Below, piece by piece: positions 17,425-25,570 of a DNA stretch of 64,000 nt. Origin of the DNA: Anaerobaca lacustris. GTDB taxonomy: Bacteria; Planctomycetota; Phycisphaerae; Sedimentisphaerales; Anaerobacaceae. The position numbers were made by a program, and so were the translations under genes. The first letter of the stretch is position 1. Each line of letters opens with the position of its first letter. The notes under the pieces are model-generated. The model worked only from the letters and a program-made list of their open reading frames with translations, was not told the DNA's origin and did no database searches. The DNA lies in contig NZ_JASCXX010000020.1 in NCBI RefSeq assembly GCF_030012215.1, forward strand, positions 1 to 64,000, written 5' to 3'.

Positions 17425-20418
17425 ATGGAGGGGGTGCAGAAGAATTCGGTCGAGAGAAACGAGGTGGTGTCGGTGTGCCGGTGCCTGTGTGTGCTGGTGG
17501 TTTCGGTGGTTGCCTTTGCCGGTCAGAACGATCCGGAGTTGGCTTGGAAGAACCAGATCGAGTTTCCGGACGATCCGTTCCAAAGCTGGACCTCTCCGGC
17601 CTACATCAAGTTTACGATCGTCACGACCGAGGGCTTCGACCCGAACGTTGTCTACTACCAGGATTCAAGCCGGTACGAATACCACTATGACTTCGCGGTG
17701 GAGCATCTCGATCCATTCGCGCGGATGACGATCGAGCAGTTCGACGCCGTGACGCTGTGTGCGAGCGGCCAGAAGGCGATCCTCGGGGCGGTCATCCTTC
17801 CGCCGTGGGCCGACCCACCGATCAATGAGTACGGGATTCAGCTCGTGCGCCTGGATGCCTTCTCGCGTGAAGAGGTCGTAAGGTTGTTCGGCGTGGTTCG
17901 GGCATCGGTGATCGCCGAGCCGAACGTCACGGCGTATTACTTCCCGACCTACGAGCAGTATCCGGTCGCCCAGCAGAACCGTTCGTGGTTCGAAGAGCAG
18001 GGCGTCCCCGTCGGCTCGACGGCGCGATGGAGCCGGGGCAACACGAGCTACTCCCAGGGCTGGGCCCTCGGGACGCTGCGGTTCGTCGAGGGTTCAGATA
18101 TCCAGGCGGCGTACACGCGCGGAGAACTCAGACCCGATGACATCCTTCTGACCGACGGTGTGCCGGCCGAGGTGCCGTCAGTGGCCGGGATCGTTACGCT
18201 GATGCCTGCGACGCCCAATTCGCACGTGGCGATCCTGGCGCGTTCGCAAGGCGTGCCCTTCGTCCATCTGGCCGTGATGTCTGACGTCGCCTCGGCGCAG
18301 AGCCTCACGGGCCGCACCGTCTACCTGAGCGTGACACAGGACGACTTCGGCGCGGACTGCCGGCTCAAGCTGCTCGATGCCGGCTCGCTGAGCGCCGAGC
18401 ACCGGGCGGCGCTGCTGGCCTTGAAGCAGTCGCTTCCTGTGGTGATCCGCCCGATGGTCCGTCAGGGCCGGTTCTGGGCGGATACGAACGACTTGCAGCC
18501 GGACGACATCGCCGGTTTCGGAGGCAAGGCCGCCAATTTCGGCGTCCTGCGCGATGCCATCCCCGATGACTGTCCTCGTGCGATGGCCTTCTCATTCGAT
18601 CTGTGGAACGCCGTTCTCGATCGGTCCGCATTCGATGCGCCATTGCGCGATGAGATTGCCCGGCGTCTGTCGAAATATACAGAATATCCGCCTGCAAACG
18701 TGCAGCAGCTTTCAAACGATCTGGCGCTGGTTCGCGATCTGTTCACCGATTCTCGGGCTGTTTCGTTTGGCGATGAGCTGGAGGCGGTTGTCTTGGGGGC
18801 GCTCAGCGAGTTCGGATTCGACCCGATGCAGAAGATTCGCTTTCGCAGTTCGACGAACGTCGAGGACAGCGACCGGTTCACGGGCGCGGGGCTGTATGAC
18901 AGTTTCAGCGGGTGTCTGGCCGACGATCTCGACGGCGATGCGGCCGGCCCGTGCGCGTGCGACCCGACCGAGAGCAAGGAACGCGGCGTCTTTCGCGCCA
19001 TCCGCAAGGTCTTTGCCAGCTTCTATAACGACAACGCCTTCCTCGAACGGCTCAAACACGGAATCGATGAATCGTACGTCGGTATGGCGTTGCTCGTGCA
19101 CCATTCCTTTCCCGACGAGATCGAGTTGGCCAACGGGGTCGTGACGATGGAGCGCCGTTGGGGCGAGAGTTGGAGCATCGAGATCGTGTCCCAGAAGGGG
19201 GCGGTCTCCGTGACGAACCCGCCCGCCGACGCGGTGCCGGAGATCGTGCAGGTCAGCGGCACGTCCTGGGGGCCCATGCCGTGGGTGGTGCAGCGGTCGA
19301 GTCTGGTCTCGCTTCGCGACGACACCGTGCTTGTGTGGGAAGGCGACTATGTGCGCCTGTACGAACTGGTCGTCGTGGCGGCCGAGCGATACTGTCAGGT
19401 CAAGCCGGCCGACAGTCCCATGCTCGATCTGGAGTTTAAGAAGCTTGCGCCCGACGGCCGGCTCATCGTCAAGCAGATTCGAGAGATCCCCCAAGCCGGC
19501 GCGGGCGAATACGCGACGCCGTTCCTGCTCGGTCAATCCAGACAGTATCACACGTTGCAGGGCCGGGGCAGCAACGTCTTCACCAACCACCGCCTCAAAT
19601 CGCGATGGACGCTGACGCCCGCAAGCACATGGCTCGACGAAGGCACGCTGCAAAGATGCCTTTACGACGATGTGAGAATCGAGTACGTCGCGGATGGGCG
19701 AGTACAGGAAGTCACGGGGCCGATGTCGCTGCTGCCTGGCGCCCGACACGAGTATGCGGCGCCGCAATGGGATTGGGACCGGTACAACCTGATCGACAAT
19801 TGGCGCCTCGATGACCCGTGCAATCCTCGGACGCTCCGTCTTCGCACCACGCCGGCGTTCCAGGCGACGGTGCCCGACCCCGTCGTCACGATGGACGATC
19901 TGCGGCTGACGGTCGAAGTCGAGTATGACCGGCCCGTGCCGACAGGCGAAACGGATGTGACGTTTGTGGAAGAGACCACGCTCTACCGGCCCTGGGAGCC
20001 GGGCGGGCAGGACTGGCTCGATGCGTGCGAGTTCGGCGATCCCAATACGGGCGTCTCGATTCGGGTCCAGTTCTACATGCGATGGAGCTGGGACCCATCA
20101 TCTCCCACTTCGATCCAGATCGAGCGGACACAAATCGCGGGCCTCACCAGTGAGCCCATCGTCCTGGCCGGGTTCTTCTCGCAGAGCGTCGGCGGCGGGG
20201 CGCATCTTTGCCCGAAGAACTTCCTCTTCGAGCCCCGACTGGAGTCCGGGATCTCGCAAGAGATTCTGGATGAGTTGAGAGCCAGAGACATCCGGCTGAT
20301 CTACTTCACCACCGGCGCCCGTGAGTGCCGTCCGACCGAGTGGGAAGACACGCCGCCGGCAATCTGCTTCTACGGCTTCGACGACCCCGTCGAGGCTCCT
20401 GATGGCACGCCGTTGTAG
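17425..20418 (+). CDS. Exported PEP-synthase/glucan-dikinase-like protein with swapped domain order
   Basis: The 997-residue protein has a hydrophobic leader (CRCLCVLVVSVVAFAG). The start could also be a GTG at 17464 or 17467. Residues about 235-300 form a phosphohistidine mobile domain (GIVTLMPATPNSHVAILARS, with the His of NSH near residue 266). An ATP-grasp PPDK_N-like domain follows (about 350-720: GKAANFGVLRDAIPDDCP, IRFRSSTNVEDSDRFTGAG, ESYVGMALLVHHSF). PEP synthase has the opposite order; His domain before ATP domain is the order in alpha-glucan, water dikinases. The C-terminal 250 residues are beta-rich and unrecognised. Export is puzzling for an ATP enzyme. The stop codon TAG is part of a dispersed palindrome at 20415. 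Confidence 0.75.
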   Translation: MEGVQKNSVERNEVVSVCRCLCVLVVSVVAFAGQNDPELAWKNQIEFPDDPFQSWTSPAYIKFTIVTTEGFDPNVVYYQDSSRYEYHYDFAVEHLDPFARMTIEQFDAVTLCASGQKAILGAVILPPWADPPINEYGIQLVRLDAFSREEVVRLFGVVRASVIAEPNVTAYYFPTYEQYPVAQQNRSWFEEQGVPVGSTARWSRGNTSYSQGWALGTLRFVEGSDIQAAYTRGELRPDDILLTDGVPAEVPSVAGIVTLMPATPNSHVAILARSQGVPFVHLAVMSDVASAQSLTGRTVYLSVTQDDFGADCRLKLLDAGSLSAEHRAALLALKQSLPVVIRPMVRQGRFWADTNDLQPDDIAGFGGKAANFGVLRDAIPDDCPRAMAFSFDLWNAVLDRSAFDAPLRDEIARRLSKYTEYPPANVQQLSNDLALVRDLFTDSRAVSFGDELEAVVLGALSEFGFDPMQKIRFRSSTNVEDSDRFTGAGLYDSFSGCLADDLDGDAAGPCACDPTESKERGVFRAIRKVFASFYNDNAFLERLKHGIDESYVGMALLVHHSFPDEIELANGVVTMERRWGESWSIEIVSQKGAVSVTNPPADAVPEIVQVSGTSWGPMPWVVQRSSLVSLRDDTVLVWEGDYVRLYELVVVAAERYCQVKPADSPMLDLEFKKLAPDGRLIVKQIREIPQAGAGEYATPFLLGQSRQYHTLQGRGSNVFTNHRLKSRWTLTPASTWLDEGTLQRCLYDDVRIEYVADGRVQEVTGPMSLLPGARHEYAAPQWDWDRYNLIDNWRLDDPCNPRTLRLRTTPAFQATVPDPVVTMDDLRLTVEVEYDRPVPTGETDVTFVEETTLYRPWEPGGQDWLDACEFGDPNTGVSIRVQFYMRWSWDPSSPTSIQIERTQIAGLTSEPIVLAGFFSQSVGGGAHLCPKNFLFEPRLESGISQEILDELRARDIRLIYFTTGARECRPTEWEDTPPAICFYGFDDPVEAPDGTPL

Positions 20419-20442
20419 GGGCGAGGCATGCCTCGCCCTTGC
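20415..20442. repeat. GC-rich palindrome that supplies a stop codon
   Basis: GTAGGGGCGAGGCATGCCTC followed by GCCCTTGC is a nearly perfect palindrome centred on GGCATGCC. The TAG at its left end (20416-20418) is the stop codon of the dikinase-like gene, so the element may have changed that protein's C-terminus when it arrived. Confidence 0.7.
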
Positions 20443-20540
20443 GCGAAAAGACGTGGCCGCGCGGGGCTTGTCTTGCTATGATGAACCCCTGGACGTGTAT
20501 GCGCGTCGCCTGACGAAACGGGCCGCAGAAGGAGATGCCG

Positions 20541-21944
20541 ATGAACGCACGATTTCGCCTTCCAACAAGGTCGATCTGCATGGTGGTCGTGTTGTGGATC
20601 TGCTGCATGGCCCGGGCCCAGCAGGCGGTTCCGGGGCCGGTCATCGAGCCGTGGCGGTTTCAGGTGGGGGTGTGCACGCATTTCTGCCAGGGCAAGGGCA
20701 TCGTCGAACGTAATCTCGACGGTATCAAGAGCGCCGGGATCGGTGCGATTCGCGACGAAGTCCCGTGGGGCGCGATTGAGCGGGAGAAGGGCCGGCTCGA
20801 AATGCCCGAGTCGTTCGACACCTACGTCCGTCGGGCGGCGGCGAGGCGGGTCAACGTCATGCTCATCCTCAATTACGGCAATCGCTTCTACGACGACGCC
20901 GACCGACCGCAGTCGCCCGAGGCCATCGAAGGCTTCTGCCGGTACAGCGAGTTCGTCGTGCGTCACTTCGGCGCCGACGTGCGGCTGTACGAGATCTGGA
21001 ACGAATGGGACATCCCCATCGGGTTGCCCGAGCGGCATCGCAAGCCCGGCACGCCGGAGAGCTATTTCAACCTGCTTAAGGCGGTTTATCCGAGGATCAA
21101 GGCGGCCGATCCCGATGTCACGGTGATTGCCGGGGCGCCGACCAGCGGGGGCGTCAAGAGGGGCTGGCTCGAAGAGATCGTCAAGCTCGGCGCCCTGAAG
21201 TACTGCGACGCCATCTCGATCCACAGCTACAATTACAGCGAGTCATTCCCGCAGCGCGGTCCCGAGGCCTGCTCGGTCTGGATGACGAGCGTGCAGCAGA
21301 TGCTCCGCCGCTACAATGGCGACAAGGACGTGCCGTTCTACGTGACTGAGATGGGCTGGCCGACGCACGTGACCAAAGGGGGCACCGATCCGGAGTTGGC
21401 GGCGTCGTATCTGGCCCGGCTCTATCTGCTGGCCCGCACGTCAACGTCGTTCGAGGGGTTGTGGTGGTACGACTTCCAGGACGACGGCTGGGACCCGAAG
21501 TACAACGAGGACAATTTCGGCCTGGTGCGGCCCGACCTGACGCCCAAGCCGGCGTACTACGTGATGGCGGACATTTCGCAGCTCGTTGGCAAAGGGCAGT
21601 ACGCCGGCCGGATCGAGACGTCCGACGAGCACGTGCAGGGATTGCGTTTCACGCGAGGGGACCGCGACTACTGGACCATATGGTCGGAAGACGACCGGGA
21701 CCGCCAGATCGTCCTGCAAACCGAGCACCCTGAGACGCCCGTGCTGGTTCGGCAGTTGGGCCACGACGCCAGCCTCGTGCAGTGGGGCTTTCGCGACTGG
21801 GCACAGCGACGCAACAGCGAGCTGGTTCCCAATCGGATGTCGATCGTCGTCGGGCACCGGCCCTTCATGCTCAGCGGCGACCTGTCGGGCATCTCCATCG
21901 CCGAGGTGATCCCACGCTTTCGCCAATCAGAGGAAGAGAGGTAA
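20541..21944 (+). CDS. Secreted TIM-barrel glycosidase, clan GH-A (GH39/GH5-like)
   Basis: The ATG at 20541 is preferred over one at 20535 because AAGGAG ends directly before the latter and sits 6 bases from the former. A signal peptide (SICMVVVLWICCMARAQQ) leads a 467-residue chain. The barrel shows GIGAIRDEVPWGAIEREKG, VNVMLILNYGN, LYEIWNEWDIP (acid/base Glu), CDAISIHSYNYSE, FYVTEMGWPTH (nucleophile Glu) and GLWWYDFQDDGWDP, the clan GH-A order. A short C-terminal beta domain follows. It heads an operon with a sulfatase, a heparinase-like lyase and a sulfatase-maturating enzyme, so it likely trims a sulfated glycan. Confidence 0.88.
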   Translation: MNARFRLPTRSICMVVVLWICCMARAQQAVPGPVIEPWRFQVGVCTHFCQGKGIVERNLDGIKSAGIGAIRDEVPWGAIEREKGRLEMPESFDTYVRRAAARRVNVMLILNYGNRFYDDADRPQSPEAIEGFCRYSEFVVRHFGADVRLYEIWNEWDIPIGLPERHRKPGTPESYFNLLKAVYPRIKAADPDVTVIAGAPTSGGVKRGWLEEIVKLGALKYCDAISIHSYNYSESFPQRGPEACSVWMTSVQQMLRRYNGDKDVPFYVTEMGWPTHVTKGGTDPELAASYLARLYLLARTSTSFEGLWWYDFQDDGWDPKYNEDNFGLVRPDLTPKPAYYVMADISQLVGKGQYAGRIETSDEHVQGLRFTRGDRDYWTIWSEDDRDRQIVLQTEHPETPVLVRQLGHDASLVQWGFRDWAQRRNSELVPNRMSIVVGHRPFMLSGDLSGISIAEVIPRFRQSEEER

Positions 21945-21948
21945 CGAT

Positions 21949-23391
21949 ATGAATGCACTGAATCGTACCCGGCGTGACTTCCTCAGGACCCTGGGGCAGG
22001 GGGCGCTGGCTCTGGCCCTGCCAGGGATGCTCTCGGCGGCAGAAAGGCCGACGAGAAAGCCCAACGTCCTGTTCATTGCGGTCGACGATCTGCGTCCGCA
22101 ATTGGGCTGCTACGGCCACGAGCAGATGATCTCACCCCACATCGATCGACTCGCAGCGGATGGAGTCGTGTTCAATCGCGCCTACTGCCAGTCGCCCGTT
22201 TGCGGCGCATCGCGTGCCAGCCTGCTGTCGGGCATCCGCGCCACGCGGGACCGTTCGTTCAACGGCTATCTGCATCACGCGGACAAGGACTGGGGCGCGC
22301 CGCTATCGCTGCCGAAGCACTTTCGCAATCATGGCTACCATACGATCTCCAACGGGAAGATCTACCACCATCGCGACGACGGCGCGGGCAGTTGGAGCGA
22401 GCCGGCATGGGGCCCCAAGGGGCCGTGGGCCGGTCGCGGGTATCTCGTCCAGGCGAACCAGGAGACCGCCCGCGCGCGGAACGGACTTGGTCCGGCGTAC
22501 GAATGTGCCGAATGCGACGACAGCGAATATGCGGACGGCAAGACGGCGGACAAGGCGATCTCCGATCTGAACCGGCTTGCGAAGATGGACCGGCCGTTCT
22601 TCCTGGCGGTTGGTTTCATGAAGCCGCACCTGCCGTTCAACGCGCCGAAGAAGTACTGGGACCTGTACGACGCGAGGAAGATCGAACTGGCAGACAATCC
22701 GTATCGGCCCAAGGACGCTCCCGATGCCGCCATCCACAACTGGGGCGAGCTGAGAGCCTACCACGAGATTCCCGAGAAGGGCCCGCTGCCGGAGGAGATG
22801 GCTCGCACGCTCATTCATGGCTACTACGCGTGCACGAGCTATATCGACGCACAGGTCGGCCGCGTTCTGGGCGAGTTGGATCGGCTTGATCTGGCGGACG
22901 ACACCATCGTCGTGCTGTGGGGCGACCACGGCTGGAATCTGGGCGAGCACACCCTCTGGTGCAAGCACTGTCACTTTCAGACGTCGCTGATCGCCCCCTT
23001 GATCGTCCGCATCCCGTGGCTCAAAGGGGGCGTCAGGACCGACGGCCTGACGGAGTTTGTGGACCTGTACCCGTCGCTGTGCGAACTGGCGGGCCTGCCT
23101 GTGCCGGATCACATCGAGGGACGCAGCTTCGTGCCGTTGGTGAAGGAGCCCGACCGGGCGTGGAAGGAGGCGGTTCACAGCCGGTTCCACAGCGGCGACT
23201 CGGTGCGCACCGACCGGTATTGTTACACCGAGTGGACGGGCAAGGACGGGAAGATGTATGCCCGCATGTTGTACGACCAGAAGCTCGATCCCGACGAGAA
23301 CGTCAACATCTCCGAACGGCCGGAGAATGCGCAACTCGTCAAGGAGCTTTCGGAGAGGCTGCATCAGTTCCGTGCCGGCTACGTCTACTGA
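21949..23391 (+). CDS. Type I sulfatase, iduronate-2-sulfatase-like, exported
   Basis: The leader carries a twin-arginine-like TRRDFLRTLGQGALALALPGM and GAGAGG-type ribosome binding upstream. The 480-residue enzyme starts KPNVLFIAVDDLRPQLGCYG (metal-binding Asp pair) and contains SPVCGASRASLLSG, where the Cys of CxASR must be oxidised to formylglycine. Further sites are FLAVGFMKPHLPFNAPKKYW, VLWGDHGWNLGEH (metal Asp and His) and HCHFQTS. The FGly motif matches substrates of the maturating enzyme encoded 2.2 kb downstream in the same direction. Similarity is to the S1 iduronate-2-sulfatase group; the true substrate is likely a sulfated plant, algal or animal glycan. Confidence 0.93.
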   Translation: MNALNRTRRDFLRTLGQGALALALPGMLSAAERPTRKPNVLFIAVDDLRPQLGCYGHEQMISPHIDRLAADGVVFNRAYCQSPVCGASRASLLSGIRATRDRSFNGYLHHADKDWGAPLSLPKHFRNHGYHTISNGKIYHHRDDGAGSWSEPAWGPKGPWAGRGYLVQANQETARARNGLGPAYECAECDDSEYADGKTADKAISDLNRLAKMDRPFFLAVGFMKPHLPFNAPKKYWDLYDARKIELADNPYRPKDAPDAAIHNWGELRAYHEIPEKGPLPEEMARTLIHGYYACTSYIDAQVGRVLGELDRLDLADDTIVVLWGDHGWNLGEHTLWCKHCHFQTSLIAPLIVRIPWLKGGVRTDGLTEFVDLYPSLCELAGLPVPDHIEGRSFVPLVKEPDRAWKEAVHSRFHSGDSVRTDRYCYTEWTGKDGKMYARMLYDQKLDPDENVNISERPENAQLVKELSERLHQFRAGYVY

Positions 23392-23424
23392 CAGGATATA
23401 GGATTGATTCTTGTGCTCTGCTTC

Positions 23425-23522
23425 GTCATTCCGAGCGCAGTCGAGGAATCTGGCAGCGGATCAGGCCCGGACCTGGTCTCTGGCCAGATGCTTCGACTGC
23501 GCTTCGCTTCGCTCAGCATGAC
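23425..23522. repeat. Long inverted repeat, MITE-like intergenic element
   Basis: The left arm GTCATTCCGAGCGCAGTCGA (to 23454) pairs with the right arm ending CTTCGCTCAGCATGAC (23483-23522), with an inner GGCCCGGACCTGG stretch. The right arm carries an extra CGCTT duplication. It fills the 187-base gap between the sulfatase and heparinase genes and could form a long cruciform or mRNA hairpin. It has no coding capacity. Confidence 0.75.
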
Positions 23523-23584
23523 AAGGGGCCCATTGTGTGGGAAGTACTTCGGGTTGGTATGAGTGAATCGCGCTTGATATGGAG

Positions 23585-25561
23585 ATGAATGTGAACGACA
23601 AACGCACACGCTGGATGATATTCGTGATTGTTGCATTGATGCTTCCCGCCTCGGCCTATGGCCGACAGGGACGCTTCAAGTTGGGCGAACTGGTTCCGCA
23701 GGAGAGGATTCAGCAGGTGCTCCTGTCGCGAGATCAGTGGCGCCCTTGGCCCAAGTGGAGCGAGCGGCAGGCGTGGGAGGGGCTGCCCGCAGAGGTTCGC
23801 AAGGACCTGATCGTCGGCGGCGAGGCGTATCTCGGCTATGACTGGCCCGCACTGCCGGCGACGCTGTTCCTCGAATTTGCGCGCAACGGCAATCGCAGTC
23901 GCTACGAACGGGAGCATTTTGCCCGGCGCAGCGCGCTGACCGCCTTGGCGATCGCCGAGTGCGTCGAAGGCAAGGGACGTTTTCTCGACGACGTCGCCAA
24001 CGGCGTCTGGGCCCTGTGTGAGGAATCGTTCTGGGGTGTGCCCGCTCACATCGGCGCTCAGAAAGCCGGCTCGGGCCTGCCCGACTATGACGAGCCGATC
24101 GTCGATCTGTTCGCGGCCGAGACCTCCGAGAGCCTCGCCTGGACGAGCTATCTGCTGGGCGAGCGGCTCGATACGGTCTCGCCCCTGATTCGCCGGCGGA
24201 TCGCTCTGGAGATCGACCGGCGCATTCTGACGCCGTGCCTGGAGCGCGACTTCGGATGGATGGGCTTTCGAGGCGGGCGCGTCAACAACTGGAACCCCTG
24301 GTGCAACTCGAACTGGCTGGTCTCGGCGCTTCTGATCGAGCCCGACGAGGGTCGGCGCGTCGCGGCAGTGGCGAAGATCGTCCGCAGCCTCGATCATTTC
24401 CTCGACGCCTACGAAGACGATGGAGGCTGCGACGAGGGGCCGGGCTACTGGGGCCGGGCGGGGGCGTCGCTCTACGATTGTCTTGAGCTGCTGCACAGTG
24501 CCAGCGACGGTGCCATCGACGTATACGACAGGTCGCTGGTCCAGGAGATCGGGCGGTACATCTATCGCGTCCATATCGCCGACCGCTACTTCGTCAACTT
24601 CGCCGACGCCTCGGCGCGCGTCGGGATCGCCGCTTCGCTCGTCTATCGGTATGGCAAGAGCATCGGCGACGAGAAACTCATGGCCTTCGGCGCCCACGCT
24701 TTCGCCGAATCGGGAGGCATGGCCGAGGCGTTCGAGGGCAAGCCGGGCTATGGAATCGGGCGGTATCTGGCGGAGATATTCGGTGCTGCTGAGATCGAGC
24801 GGGCCAACGCGTATGCGCCTCTGGTGCGCGACGTCTGGATGGACGGGATCCAGGTCATGACCGCGCGCGACCGCGAAGGCAGCACGAAGGGCCTGTATCT
24901 GGCCGCCAAGGGTGGGCACAACGCCGAGAGCCACAACCACAACGACGTGGGCAACTTCATCGTCTACGTCGATGGCAAACCGGTCATTATCGACATCGGC
25001 GTCGAGACCTACAGCCGCAAGACGTTCAGCTCGCAACGGTACGAGATCTGGACGATGCAGTCGGCGTATCACAGCCTGCCGACCATCGATGGCGTCATGC
25101 AGGCGCCGGGCAGCCAATTCGCCGCACGGGATGTCCGTTACAAGAGCGACGATCGGATGGCGCAGCTTCGTCTCGACATCGCCGGGGCATATCCCGAACA
25201 GGCCCATCTGAAATCCTGGGTCCGCACGATCACGTTGAATCGGGGTCGTGAGGTCACGGTCGTCGAGGACTACGCGCTGACCCAGCCGGTGGGGCAAATC
25301 ACGCTCAGTCTGCTGACGCCGTGCAGGGCCGAGGTGCGTAAGCCGGGGCAGATCTTGCTCTCGCCGCCCGACGTCAATGCTGCCTCGGCGCAAGTGACCT
25401 ATGACGCGGCCACGCTGGCCGCGACCATCGAGGTGATTGACGTGGAAGATGGACGGCTTCGCTCGGTCTGGCCCGAGCAGATCGCGAGGATTCTACTGAC
25501 CGCAAAGAAGCCTGCGCTCAAAGATACATGGACGTTCAAGATCGAGCCGACGAACCCATAG
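23585..25561 (+). CDS. Secreted heparinase II/III-family polysaccharide lyase
   Basis: The start is uncertain: ATG at 23579, ATG at 23585 or GTG at 23591; GGAG at 23581-23584 is best spaced for the GTG. A signal peptide (WMIFVIVALMLPASAYG) follows. The chain of about 655 residues has an alpha/alpha toroid (WEGLPAEVRKDLIVGGEAYLGY, VNNWNPWCNSNWLVSALL, DDGGCDEGPGYWGRAGASLYD) and the beta-sandwich signature SHNHNDVGNFIVYVDGKPVI. The conserved Asn-Asn-Trp-Asn, Tyr and His positions are those used by this lyase fold. It probably cleaves uronic-acid polysaccharides beside the sulfatase. Confidence 0.9.
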   Translation: MNVNDKRTRWMIFVIVALMLPASAYGRQGRFKLGELVPQERIQQVLLSRDQWRPWPKWSERQAWEGLPAEVRKDLIVGGEAYLGYDWPALPATLFLEFARNGNRSRYEREHFARRSALTALAIAECVEGKGRFLDDVANGVWALCEESFWGVPAHIGAQKAGSGLPDYDEPIVDLFAAETSESLAWTSYLLGERLDTVSPLIRRRIALEIDRRILTPCLERDFGWMGFRGGRVNNWNPWCNSNWLVSALLIEPDEGRRVAAVAKIVRSLDHFLDAYEDDGGCDEGPGYWGRAGASLYDCLELLHSASDGAIDVYDRSLVQEIGRYIYRVHIADRYFVNFADASARVGIAASLVYRYGKSIGDEKLMAFGAHAFAESGGMAEAFEGKPGYGIGRYLAEIFGAAEIERANAYAPLVRDVWMDGIQVMTARDREGSTKGLYLAAKGGHNAESHNHNDVGNFIVYVDGKPVIIDIGVETYSRKTFSSQRYEIWTMQSAYHSLPTIDGVMQAPGSQFAARDVRYKSDDRMAQLRLDIAGAYPEQAHLKSWVRTITLNRGREVTVVEDYALTQPVGQITLSLLTPCRAEVRKPGQILLSPPDVNAASAQVTYDAATLAATIEVIDVEDGRLRSVWPEQIARILLTAKKPALKDTWTFKIEPTNP

Positions 25562-25570
25562 AGGATGTCG

